A stretch of DNA of 64,000 nucleotides from Podospora pseudoanserina (Eukaryota > Ascomycota > Sordariomycetes > Sordariales > Podosporaceae). The stretch lies in assembly GCF_035222485.1 (NCBI RefSeq), contig NC_085920.1:3596001-3660000 (forward strand), written 5' to 3'. Within the stretch, counting starts at the first letter, position 1. The number at the start of each line of letters is the position of its first letter. A program made the position numbers and the translations under genes. Of this stretch, positions 54,699-64,000 are shown piece by piece. A model generated the notes under the pieces. The model did not search any database, had not been told where the DNA came from, and saw nothing but the letters and a program-made list of their open reading frames with translations.

Positions 54699-57019
54699 TC
54701 ACCTCCTCGCCGGCCCCTTGGGTGGCTCCTTGGCAACCGACGTGTCCCTAACAAGAAGCTTGACCTTGCCCTCCCCAATCTCGACACCCTGCGAAAGAAT
54801 ATCCACATCCTCCTTCCCCCCCCCCTCACCACCGCCGTCATCCTTCTTCGCATGCGTCGCCCCGTCCTTGGAGAGACTCCGGTCCCAGCTCCGCGCGTCA
54901 ATGCCCAAGATGCCGCCCGTGCTGTTGCGGTCGCCCGGCACAGAAAACTCCCGGTAGGCATACCGCCACTCGTTCAAAAAGCTCCGGACCGCCTTGCCAA
55001 CCTTGTCCTTACCATTTTTGCTGTGGTGGCCGGTGCCCGTGATGGCGTAGATTGGTCTGACCTCGGAAATGTTCTCCATGAGCACCTTCTCCAGATACTC
55101 GACCGCCTCCTCGGGGTGCAGCCCGTGCAGGTCCACGTAGATTTCTGGGCAGTTGGCCCGGTCCTTGTTGCGCTCCTTGTACAGCTGGTCGGCTGCCTCG
55201 CGGTGAGCTCTCCGCATCAGGTCGTTCTCGCTCTGTCCCCGGAGACTGAGTGCCTTGGCGGCTCTGGCATCGTTACGATTCCAGGCTTGAGCAGCACTGT
55301 GAACTTTGTTAGTCTTCACCGCTTGCTATTGGTTTCAATTCACGATCACCTTTGGAGAAACTTGTTGCGGAGGCCACCATGCTTGATAGCCTCCTGGCGT
55401 GCCTTGAGATAGGCCTTGTTGGCTTTCTCGCCCGTCTCGAGCCACGGAATATGCTTGGGATTTGGGATGGCTTGGGCGGCCGCGCTGTTCTCGCCGTTGC
55501 GAATGCTGGTCGAACTACCATTGCGGGCCATCTTTCGGGACTGCTGCGAAGGCGTAGGGGATGGCGACATCTTGACGATATCGGCAAGTGTGCTAGGAGG
55601 AAAGTTCTCCTTGTGACCGTGACCGTGCCCACCCCTCTTGCCATGGTGCTTCTTACCCTGTTTGGCAAGGGCAGCCCCAAGCGAAGGAAAAGCATCCGCA
55701 TCATCTGGGGAGGGCACAGGCTGTGTTGCCTCCTTTTGCTGATGGCGACTTCCAGGGCGGGATCGCGGCCGGTCGTTAGCGTAGCCATGGTGTCCTTTAA
55801 ACCCAGGGGGCGGCGTAACACCGAGGGCCGGATAGTTGCCAGCGGCCGCAAAGATAGGCAGTTGCTCCGGAGTGCCGGGCTGCAGCGCTGGGAAGCTGCT
55901 GTAGTCTTGCAGATTAACCGTGGCGTGCTGGGTAGGAGGTGTATCCGACCCATCGATATGAAGCCTGTTGGCCAGGTGTGCCGGGTCGTGCGAGAAGATA
56001 CAAGTGCTCCCAGCGAGACAGTTGCCTGCCACCCAGTACCTAAAGTTGTCAGTTTTTCATGACCGACAATTTTCGAACTCTACTCTCGAGACTTACTTGC
56101 AAATGTGACTGCTCAAATCATGGCTAAAACGGCAGTCGGCGCGCAGACAGCTTCCGGTGGACAGATAGAACTTGCAAATGACACCCGTCTTTTGCTGGTC
56201 TCCTGGGGTCGACGGTCGGTTGTCGGGAGTCAGTGACCTCCCGATAGTCACTCGAGCCTCCTCGGCCTGGGCGGCCAGAGCGAGGTTGTCTTGCATTTGT
56301 GTCTCCATGATGGCCTGGATAGTGGCACCAAGATCGTAGCCATGCATGGCAAGGGCAGCACTAATCTCATCATCGGTCTTGGTAGGTCCCAGGATCGTGC
56401 GCAGCATGTCGTACGGGCTCATATCTGTCTCCTGGCGCGTGGATACGAACTCGGGAGCCGCCACGTTCAGGCCACTGGCGTTGCCGATTGACGAGGTTAC
56501 ACTGGCGGCATCATCGCTCACCAGCCAGTCCACATTGTCAGACTGGTAGTCGCCAAAAACCTCCTGAGAGGGCGGCTCATCGTTGAAACGGTACGCATTC
56601 AAGCTTGGACTGTGAGGCACGGGAGCGGCAAAGGCCAGCCTCGGAGACGGCCTCGGCGAGCCGAAGGGGGAGGCCGTTACGGACTTGGCCCGACTGAAAG
56701 GGGTCGGCATGAATCCTGGCGGGGCAAGGGGGCTAACACCCAAGCGCGGTGAGCCCGACAGTGGGGTTCCGGAGCCGCGCCAGGGGGCCGGTGAAGGACG
56801 CCGCAAGATGGTCTGCCGTATAGACGGCGGTGATGTTGCCGTCCCACCTCCATCTCGAAATCGCCAGAGGGCGTCTAATATTGCATTTTCTAGCGCCTGG
56901 TCCCTCAGCGTTGTCTTTTCCCTCAAGACCTCCTCGAGCTTGTCGGTCTTATCCTCATCTTCCAGGGTAAGGTCTTGAAGGATCGGGAGGCAGATCTCGT
57001 AGGTCTCGTCAGAAACCAT
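54699..57019 (-). CDS. CUE, tandem CCCH zinc-finger and Smr-domain protein, putative RNA nuclease
   Basis: Three exons: 57019-56097, 56039-55350 and 55296-54699; 736 aa. Parts in order: an acidic N-terminal helix bundle (1-60); a Pro/Ser-rich linker; a CUE/UBA-like three-helix segment (about 204-239, LRTILGPTKTDDEISAALAMHGYD); two CCCH zinc fingers, C282-C291-C296-H300 and C307-C315-C321-H325, the second completed by the first splice; a long disordered region; a DUF1771 helix (about 540-585); and the Smr domain with DLHGLH (593-598) and TGTGHHS (624-630). Smr proteins are endonucleases or nucleic-acid binders; yeast Cue2 and worm NONU-1 (CUE plus Smr) cut mRNA at collided ribosomes in no-go decay. 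That this protein does so is inference from shared domains; the CCCH fingers point to RNA binding. Confidence 0.9.
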
Positions 57020-58348
57020 GATTGCGCGCGCGCCGTCTTATTACTTCGAGAGGCTCCCGGGTGCTAGTATTATGTTGGTATGAAGGCAGGCCGTCCGTAT
57101 ACGTGTTGCTGGCGGTGTGGAACGCGCAGGATGAATGCGAGCTCGAGAAAACGGTGTAACGACGAAAGCAGTATTGGGAAAGCGAAAGTGTGGGTTGAGT
57201 TGAGGTGTTGGTACACGCTAACTGTCAAAGACCCGATCGTCGTGCTCGAGATTGTCGTCGGCGCCAAGGTGTCAAACTTGAACCGCCCTCAGGGGTCAAC
57301 TAGTATAGTAATGCGATAATGGGGGTGGTGGACGTCGGTTTCGGGGCAGCCAGTCTTGTCTAACAGCATGTTGTTATCATGCCAGGACTGTCTTTTGGGA
57401 GATCGTCGGACCCGTTGGTCCTTGGTGTGGAAAGGGGGTCGTCGGAATCGGGAGTCGATCGAGGCAGCGAGGCAGGAACGCGGGGGTCGGCGGCTTGCTA
57501 ATGAGGGGCGGACAAGAACAAACAAGGCGGCATGGGTAGAGCAGCACTTGGGAAAGTAGAGTCCAAAAGAAAACAGAAGGAGGGAAAGCAGATGAGGTAG
57601 GAAAAAGCCAGGCAGACAGGCTGCGAGTTCAGCTGAGATGGGTGATGGCCTGGGAGGTGTCGGTCGGGTTCAGTTCGACCACAGTCCACACAGTCCACAG
57701 TGCTGCTGTTGCGGAGCTGGGGGAAGAGAGGCCCCACGGGGACAGTGCCAAAACACTGTGCAGTCTATCTTCAAATTCAGCTATTCTGCGGGACGGCAGC
57801 CCCAACACCGCTTGCTCGCGGCACTGTGCGGGCAGTGCCAGGGTCAGCATGAATGACAGCCAAAGCTAGGACCATAGCGCCGCCCGACTTTAGCACACCG
57901 GGATGGGCCATCTGTTTGGCACAGGGCCAAGACAAAGAAACACGACTTCAACGTGCTCACTTGATCAATTTGACACTTGGTATTTCTTTTGGACCTGTCA
58001 TTTTTCTGGTATTTTCATACAAAGGAGCCTCTGTTTGGGAGCTCTGGTCTTCGGAATGGCCACTGCGGTGTCAGTAGTGATATGTCAAGTTTCGGTGAAG
58101 AATCTCGTTTCTGCACCGTTTGCTGAGCTCAGCCACCTTCAAAAAGTGTACTTGTGCTGAGATGAGGCCCAATGTGTGAGCCGCCTGGTTGCAACTCGTG
58201 TCTTCTTGTGCCTCTATGTGGTGATTTTGAGACCCTTCGCAGTCTCTGGTGCTTCTTCAGACCCGGGGCAGTGTACAGGTTGGTAGTGTGGGTATGTAGG
58301 TAAGTACGCTCTATACACTTTTGGCTTTCTATCCAACAATGCCAGCAT
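57020..58348. promoter_or_regulatory. Promoter of the Smr gene and 3' flank of the JmjC gene
   Basis: 1.3 kb between two minus-strand genes; only short ORFs. A CAGTCCACA duplication lies at 57674-57700. No gene is seen. Confidence 0.5.
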
Positions 58349-60098
58349 TCATGGAATTTCCTCATCATCATCGCCCCCAAAGCAGAATCCAAAACTGAAC
58401 CCAGTGCTTTTCTTCTGTGGCTGATCCTCGGCTTCACTGTCGCCAACCACGGCATCCCATCGTCTTTTCTTTTGTGCCTGCTTCTCGGCTAGTTGCCTGA
58501 GTCCCTCCTCAAGCAGTCCAGGGCACTCCTCTCTCAAACGCTTCACAAAGAGGTTGTATGGGTCTGACACATCGTCTTCAAACCCAGACACTTGGTCAGC
58601 CTTGTCACTTAAGAATGACAAGACATTGGCAAGATGCGACTTGGGTACAAAGTTCTGTGTAAGTGCAATTCCGTCCTCCAGGTTGACCACCAGATGCCAC
58701 CATCCGCTTGGAACGTGAAGAATTTCGCCCGCTCTGCAAATGCCTTCTCTGCATTCTGGAAGTTGTCGGGCTTCTCTGTGAAACTCAAGCAGCCACTCAG
58801 CAATGGAGAGGGGGCTGGTCACCTCACTACTGTCTTTGGAGACGTAGACTCCAGGAACCGAGGCTGACGGAGGAAACATGATCCAGTACTTTGCCCCCTG
58901 AATCACCGCGTTCCAGGCTGATGTGGCATTGGGGTCCTTGTGAAATGTTGAACCGCTGCGTTCGGGGCCAATGATTAGCCATCGATGGGCAGGACGCTCG
59001 GCCCCAAGAAGTTCGAACAGATCTGAGCCAAAACAGTCAGGCTTCCAGTATGCCGCACCTTCCTCCTTGCCAATTTTGAGCTTCATCTTTTCGGCAAACT
59101 TTCGGTCGAACAAGTAGAGGGGGCTCTCATCTCGGCTGTTGCGCATATAATCGCAATATGTCCTGAACGTCCAGTCCACAGCCTCTGCCCTGAAAACGAC
59201 ATCTGGGCACTGGGCCAAGAGACTGTCTATGCTCCAAGTCTGACTGACAGGCCAGGATTGAATACACTTGGTCAGGATGAACGGTTTCTTGCTCCACTTG
59301 TCAGCAAACTCTTCGTAAGAGAGATCCTCCATGCGGTCAATCTCGTTTCCTACTGGGATCTTGGTCGTGTAGTTGTGCAACGAGATATGACTGCAGACGA
59401 ACGGGCGATGCAGCACGTCGGAAAACACACTGCTGCAGTCCATCTGAATCTGCTTCTCTGTTGAGAGGCCTAAGACGGTAGATCTCCATGACCCCAGCCA
59501 AGGAAAGGATGACTGTTTTCCCAAATCTGACCTGGAGAGAAAAACGTTAGACCTTTGACTCGCACAACCCCCTTTGCCCATTCATCCCAAACGAGACAAA
59601 GGTCACAAGGTCTCCATTAGGGTTCCAACCACAGGGAAAAGAGAAAGAAAAATAATCCTCGGCCTCTCCCTTGCCTTTGAACTGAATGCTTTGTGAAAAA
59701 TCAACCACAAACAGGGACAATACTTACTCCAAGAAGATTGTCTTCCAGACATCGTCTGACATGCAGCAAGCAAAGAGGAATTTGCATGTGTAGCCCAGAA
59801 GCCTCAAAGTACGTGTATCCAGATATTCAAGAAGCTGCATGAGCATCTCATCCGGGAGGCCCTGCAAAGTGCCCAGGTATTTCCGAGCATCATTCCCATT
59901 GGAGAAGTACTTGTTTCCGAGCGGCTTGATACCGAGCGGGTGGAGTGGCACAGCCGAGGAGTCAACAGCAGAATCCTCCAAATCTACCTCTTTGTCACCA
60001 TTCCCAGTCACACTACGGTGAGTCAAAGGTTGGCTCCCATTGGCAACCTCCTCAAAAGCAATACTCCTGTTGTGGCGTTGGTGGTGTGGCAGAATCAT
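58349..60098 (-). CDS. F-box and JmjC-domain protein (JMJD6-like oxygenase)
   Basis: Two exons: 60098-59728 and 59531-58349; 517 aa; the 196-nt intron has a GTAAGT donor and CAG acceptor. Residues 78-123 are an F-box (LQGLPDEMLMQLLEYLDTRTLRLLGYTCKFLF), which would contact Skp1. The JmjC cupin follows, with the iron triad H321-x-D323 in STFHKDPNATSAWN and H403 in VPSGWWHLVVN, all present, so an active Fe(II)/2-oxoglutarate oxygenase is expected. The layout resembles JMJD6-related proteins (lysyl hydroxylase or arginine demethylase claims) and the F-box/JmjC proteins of plants and fungi. The C-terminus is basic then acidic (KKRRWDAVVGDSEAEDQ). The F-box suggests that oxygenase activity is joined to an SCF ligase. 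It shares an 817-bp divergent promoter with eIF4A. Confidence 0.92.
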
Positions 60099-60915
60099 GG
60101 TTCGTGCGGCGGCCTGATTCTCAGGAGTCAGGGGGTGGTAAGTAAGGTGTGGGGGGCGGGAGCCTCAACGGTCAGTCAGGCCAGGCCAGGCTTTGGGCAA
60201 CCAAGGAAATAGAAGAAAAGGAGTGCTCGCTCTTGACAGCACCCCAGAGCCTCCTAAAAGTGAGTCAACCGACTGGATGATAGTATGTGAGAAATATGCG
60301 TATGACGTGTACCGACTGGTTGGGCCGTAAAGGTGGGCGAGGATGTGGGTTGCCCCCGGCAAGTGAAGAAAAAAAAAGTTCCTCGCAGGAAAAAAAAAAA
60401 AAAAAAAAAAAAAAGGTGCTGGTCTAGCCACTGGGTGCCGGGTGTGGGTGAGGTTGCAATTCCTTCAGAGGCTCACTGCCGTAGGAACGGTTGCTCCAAA
60501 GCCTGGAAACAATGAGCAGAACGCTAAAGTGAATGGGGGGCCTCTTTGCCCCACTAAGAGTTGGCAAAAGTGGGAGGGGTTGATGCCTGAGGCGTTCATA
60601 AATTCTCCGCCAAATCGAATTTTTATCACTTCCCTCCCACCCTGCTCTGGTCTCTCTTCTCCGTCCACCACCAATTCTAAACAATCCACAACCAAGATAC
60701 CAAACGGCCATTTAGATTCAGTTGTTCTCAGTGTTCCAACTGAGACTCTCGAATCTATCTTCTTTTTATAAGGAGACTCCAGCTTCAAAAGCACTTCGCA
60801 ACACTCTCCGAGTCGTCTGCGGATTTTTTTTCTCGCTACCCCACCATCTTTTTCTGATTTCTAGATCTAAGCAGCGCTTGGATCTGGAAATTTTTGCCAA
60901 CTCAACACCGCAATC
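60099..60915. promoter_or_regulatory. Bidirectional promoter, JmjC gene / eIF4A
   Basis: 817 bp. An A25 tract (60390-60414) sits near the middle. The 180 bp before the eIF4A start are pyrimidine-rich, typical of strongly expressed fungal genes. No TATA box stands out. Confidence 0.55.
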
Positions 60916-62502
60916 ATGGCTGACAAGGGTCTCGAGGACGTCCCCGAGGGTACGTTTGGCTTCTTCCACCTCTGACGAACATCGCATGGCGTCGCATCGC
61001 CGCTGCCCGCGCACCTCTCGAGAGCGTTGGGCATCACGGTGCGGTGCGCATTCTGCCTTCGACCCCGCCCACAACCCACCGGCCCCCCAAAGCGCTCGAT
61101 GCGCAAACGGAACGAGCAAGCACAGCCGCTGACCGTGATGGCAACATACAGGACAGATCGAGTCTAACTACGATGAGACCGTCGACTCTTTCGATGAGAT
61201 GAACCTCAAGTCGGAGCTGCTCCGCGGTAAGCACCCCATCGGTCGATAACGATACCCAATAGGGTGGCAATAAGATCAAAGATTTTCTGACAATTTCCCA
61301 AGGTATCTATGCCTACGGTTTCGAGCGCCCCTCTGCTATTCAGCAGCGTGCTATCATGCCCGTCATCAAGGGTAAGACTATTCTAACCCCCGTCGCATAC
61401 ACACGACATGTCCTAACAAGATATCAGGCCATGATGTTATCGCCCAGGCTCAGTCCGGTACTGGCAAGACTGCCACCTTCTCTATCTCGGTCCTCCAGAA
61501 GATCGACACCTCCCTCAAGCAGTGCCAGGCCCTCATTCTCGCCCCCACCCGTGAGTTGGCCCAGCAGATTCAGAAGGTCGTTGTCGCCATTGGCGACTTC
61601 ATGAACATTGAGTGCCACGCCTGCATTGGTGGTACCAGCGTCCGAGACGATATGAAGGCTCTTGGCGAGGGCCCCCAGGTGGTTGTCGGTACCCCCGGTC
61701 GTGTCCACGACATGATTCAGCGTCGTTTCCTTAAGACGGACTCCATGAAGATGTTTGTCCTCGACGAGGCCGATGAGATGTTGTCTGTAAGTAATATCTG
61801 TGGGCTGGTGTGGGTTGTGGGTGCGAATCCAAGCTAACCCCCTTCTAGCGTGGTTTCACCGAGCAGATCTACGACATCTTCCAGCTCCTTCCCCAGAGCA
61901 CCCAGGTCGTCCTTCTCTCGGCCACCATGCCCCAGGACGTCCTTGAGGTCACCACCAAGTTCATGCGCGACCCCGTCCGCATCTTGGTCAAGAAGGACGA
62001 GCTTACCCTTGAAGGTATCAAGCAGTTCTACATCGCCGTCGAGAAGGAGGAGTGGAAGCTCGATACCCTCTCCGATTTGTATGAGACTGTCACCATCACC
62101 CAGGCCGTCATCTTCTGCAACACCCGCCGCAAGGTCGACTGGCTTACCGACAAGCTCACTGCCCGTGATTTCACCGTCTCGGCCATGCACGGTGACATGG
62201 ACCAGGCCCAGCGTGACCTCATCATGAAGGAGTTCCGCTCCGGCTCCTCTCGTGTCCTCATCGCCACTGACCTTTTGGCCCGTGGTATTGATGTCCAGCA
62301 GGTTTCCCTGGTCATCAACTACGATCTCCCCGCCAACCGTGAGAACTACATTCATCGCATTGGTCGTGGTGGTCGTTTCGGTCGCAAGGGTGTTGCGATC
62401 AACTTTGTCACTGCTGATGATGTCCGCATGATGCGCGAGATTGAGCAGTTCTACAGCACCCAGATTGAGGAGATGCCGATGAACGTGGCCGACCTCATCT
62501 AA
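60916..62502 (+). CDS. TIF1: Translation initiation factor eIF4A, DEAD-box RNA helicase
   Basis: Five exons: 60916-60949, 61152-61226, 61303-61371, 61428-61786 and 61849-62502; 396 aa, the normal eIF4A length. The first intron is 202 nt, unlike the others (56-76 nt). All helicase motifs are readable: Q motif ([12 protein letters not shown]), I AQSGTGKT, Ia PTRELAQQ, Ib TPGR, II DEAD (VLDEADEM), [40 protein letters not shown]. The C-terminus MPMNVADLI is typical. It unwinds 5' leaders within eIF4F in the cytosol. Codons are strongly C-ending, as for P0. Other DEAD-box genes (eIF4A3/FAL1) have different N- and C-termini, so the assignment is firm. Confidence 0.98.
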
Positions 62503-63301
62503 ACAGCACACATCTGTACGACGTTCCTGGACCGTTTTTCTCTGTTCTTACGGCATACCTGGTCACGTTCTGCGCATCGGCATTGAGATACACTGAAGAG
62601 CAGCGTGATTGCGTTCGTCTGGTAGGTAGGGAGGAGGGAATCTGCTTTATCGCTCGGGAATTTTTTTATTTTAGTTTTTTTGCCAAAGGCCTGGGCATTT
62701 GGGGGTGGGTTTCCGTTACCCATAAAAGCGTTGATAGGAGGGATAGGCTGAGAGCATCTGCACCGTAATCTGTTTGGATGGTGCGAGGTGCTTTAGGACG
62801 GATAGTGCCTATCAATGAAGGCTGGTTTTCTTTTATCTGCGTTGTCTTTGGCTTGTTTCACGGTGTTATGTGTATCCAGGGATGTTACCAAAAATTCAAC
62901 GTAGACCGAACCCAGAAGAAGAAGAGACGAGGAAGGGCTGTTCGATCTGTGACTATTTATGGTGACTGATGATGTGAGCTTGCTGGAGCTGTTTCCAAGA
63001 CATGTCCATCCATTGCCTTCTTTAACAGGGTCTGATATGCGTCAAGTGAATATATATTTAGTCGTCAAGTGAATATAAACCCAGCCCCTCGGTACGTGCA
63101 CACCCCCGCGGTCAACAGTGGGTCCTGGACAGGACGGTTCCATCTTGGCTCAACAACGGCCCCACTTGCGTCTAAAGGCCTTGGCGTTCCATTCTCCCAC
63201 TGTGTTGCGACCGCAACTTTGAACGAACTCTCGACCATTGCCAACATCACCTAGATCGCCTCCCATTTTCGATCTTTACCCTCCCTGCCAAATTGCCCAG
63301 C
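62503..63301. promoter_or_regulatory. eIF4A 3' flank and YRA1 promoter
   Basis: About 800 bp. The YRA1 side has a 15-bp direct repeat, CGTCAAGTGAATATA, at 63040-63054 and 63063-63077; each copy ends in a TATA-like stretch (TATATATTTA, AATATAAAC) about 225-250 bp before the start. No other gene is seen. Confidence 0.5.
63040..63077. repeat. 15-bp direct repeat in the YRA1 promoter
   Basis: Two perfect copies of CGTCAAGTGAATATA, 23 bp start to start (about two helical turns). Confidence 0.85.
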
Positions 63302-63968
63302 ATGGAACGTATTCTCGACCGCAGCCTTGACGAGATCCTTGCCGACCGCAAGCAGGTATGTCCAACAGCCCTCCCCACCGCCGGTTGCTTGTTGACCGCC
63401 CCCCGGTATCCTGCATCACAGGTGGCGCCGTGAAGGAAGATGCTGACGCGAGACTGCAGAACAACAGAGGAGGCAATCGGGGAAACCGCGGCGGCAACAG
63501 CAGCAATTCCCGGGACGGTCGTCCCCGTAGGCGCGACAACAACAACAACAGCGACAATCGGTCGGATTATCCCAGGGATGGCGTAAGAAAGGTACGCTCG
63601 TTGCGACTGTTTCTTCTCTCTACCCGTTTTTCTTCGAGTACGGTCTGTTGTCAAGTTTCTCGCAAAAAACACCATTTGCTTAAGCTCGTCGGGCGACCGC
63701 TATCTCTAGGTTGAATGAACCCTCTCCTCCCTTTCTCTCTTACCGCACCTCCGGGTCACTTCTCAGACTGTTCGACGCCGCCATTCAATCCACACAGACG
63801 ATACTCCCTGATGTGTGTTGTGTGCGCTTCGATGCGGCCTCGGATCGGATCGGAATCGCGACCGGGGGAATAGGTAACGCATTGGTTGAAACTTGCCGGC
63901 TAACAGCTCCCGTTTCTTGTGGGGGAGAAACAGTCTTTCAGAGACGAAGCGCCTCGCAACCTCGACAC
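63302..63968 (+). CDS. YRA1: mRNA export adaptor Yra1/Mlo3 (ALY/REF), 5' part only
   Basis: Cut by the right edge of the window. Exons seen: 63302-63355 (MERILDRSLDEILADRKQ), 63460-63591 and 63934-63968, the last ending in phase 2 at a GTACGT donor. The N-terminus with the SLDEIL-x-RKQ box is the conserved REF N-motif that binds the DEAD-box protein Sub2/UAP56. Exon 2 encodes an RGG/Asn-rich RNA-binding segment (NNRGGNRGNRGG). Exon 3 (SFRDEAPRNLDT) leads to the RRM, which must lie outside. The acceptor at 63459 is chosen over 63421 because the latter meets a stop after three codons; GCTGAC lies just upstream of it. The second intron is long (342 nt), notable because yeast YRA1 is autoregulated through an unusually long intron. 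Confidence 0.88.
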
Positions 63969-64000
63969 GTACGTATAGATATTTCGACCCATCGGCCCGG

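Noticed and set aside
42588-59624. Telomere-like TTAGGGTT motifs (42588-42596 and 59617-59624)
   Set aside because: Single units, not tandem arrays; compatible with telobox-type factor sites or chance and not evidence of an internal telomere.

Overview
The window is nuclear DNA of a filamentous ascomycete. Evidence: about 20 protein genes in 64 kb on both strands; short spliceosomal introns (mostly 50-100 nt) with GTAAGT/GTATGT-type donors, YAG acceptors and CTRAC-like branch sites; ACC-ATG start contexts; GC-rich third positions; and an ascomycete gene set (AMS1, URH1, TVP38, MSH1, SNT2). The protein style suggests Sordariomycetes, probably Sordariales (Podospora/Chaetomium-like); that placement is inference. 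I see no tRNA, rRNA, CRISPR, integrated virus or intact transposon.

Layout. 0.3-6.7 kb: an ENV7/STK16-type kinase (+) convergent with a URH1-type nucleoside hydrolase (-), then a CLIP-170/Bik1-type CAP-Gly protein (-). 8.8-12.9 kb: a membrane-anchored helical-repeat protein (-) divergent from NOP14 (+). 13.1-16.5 kb: TRM82 (-) divergent from ribosomal stalk protein P0 (+). 17-23 kb: mitochondrial MutS homologue MSH1 (-) divergent from an unrecognised Gln/His/Glu-rich protein (+). 24-30 kb: alpha-mannosidase AMS1 (+) convergent with farnesylated Hsp40 YDJ1 (-), whose promoter carries a near-perfect heat-shock element. 32.3-37.9 kb: SNT2, a BAH/PHD/SANT chromatin reader (-). 37.9-45.0 kb: a 7.1-kb stretch without a convincing gene, separating SNT2 from a divergent BTB protein (45.0-47.0 kb, +). 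47.9-51.7 kb: an S33 prolyl aminopeptidase (-) divergent from an unrecognised CPF/His-motif protein (+). 52.3-57.0 kb: TVP38 and a CUE/CCCH/Smr putative nuclease (both -). 58.3-62.5 kb: an F-box/JmjC protein (-) divergent from eIF4A (+). 63.3 kb to the right edge: the 5' part of a YRA1/Mlo3 mRNA export factor (+).

Functionally this is mostly core housekeeping, with many genes of RNA and protein synthesis (NOP14, TRM82, P0, eIF4A, YRA1, the Smr protein), plus a chromatin reader next to a BTB gene with a very large upstream region. The parts most worth a second look are the 7.1-kb desert and its small zinc-ribbon-like ORF, the BTB fold split by a Cys/Pro-rich insert, the CPF/His-motif family, the hendecad-Cys protein, the P0 tail ending GFGDLFG, the GKNSG CAP-Gly variant, and the CUE-CCCH-DUF1771-Smr protein. 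Exon boundaries were placed by reading frame and splice-site consensus alone; there is no transcript evidence.
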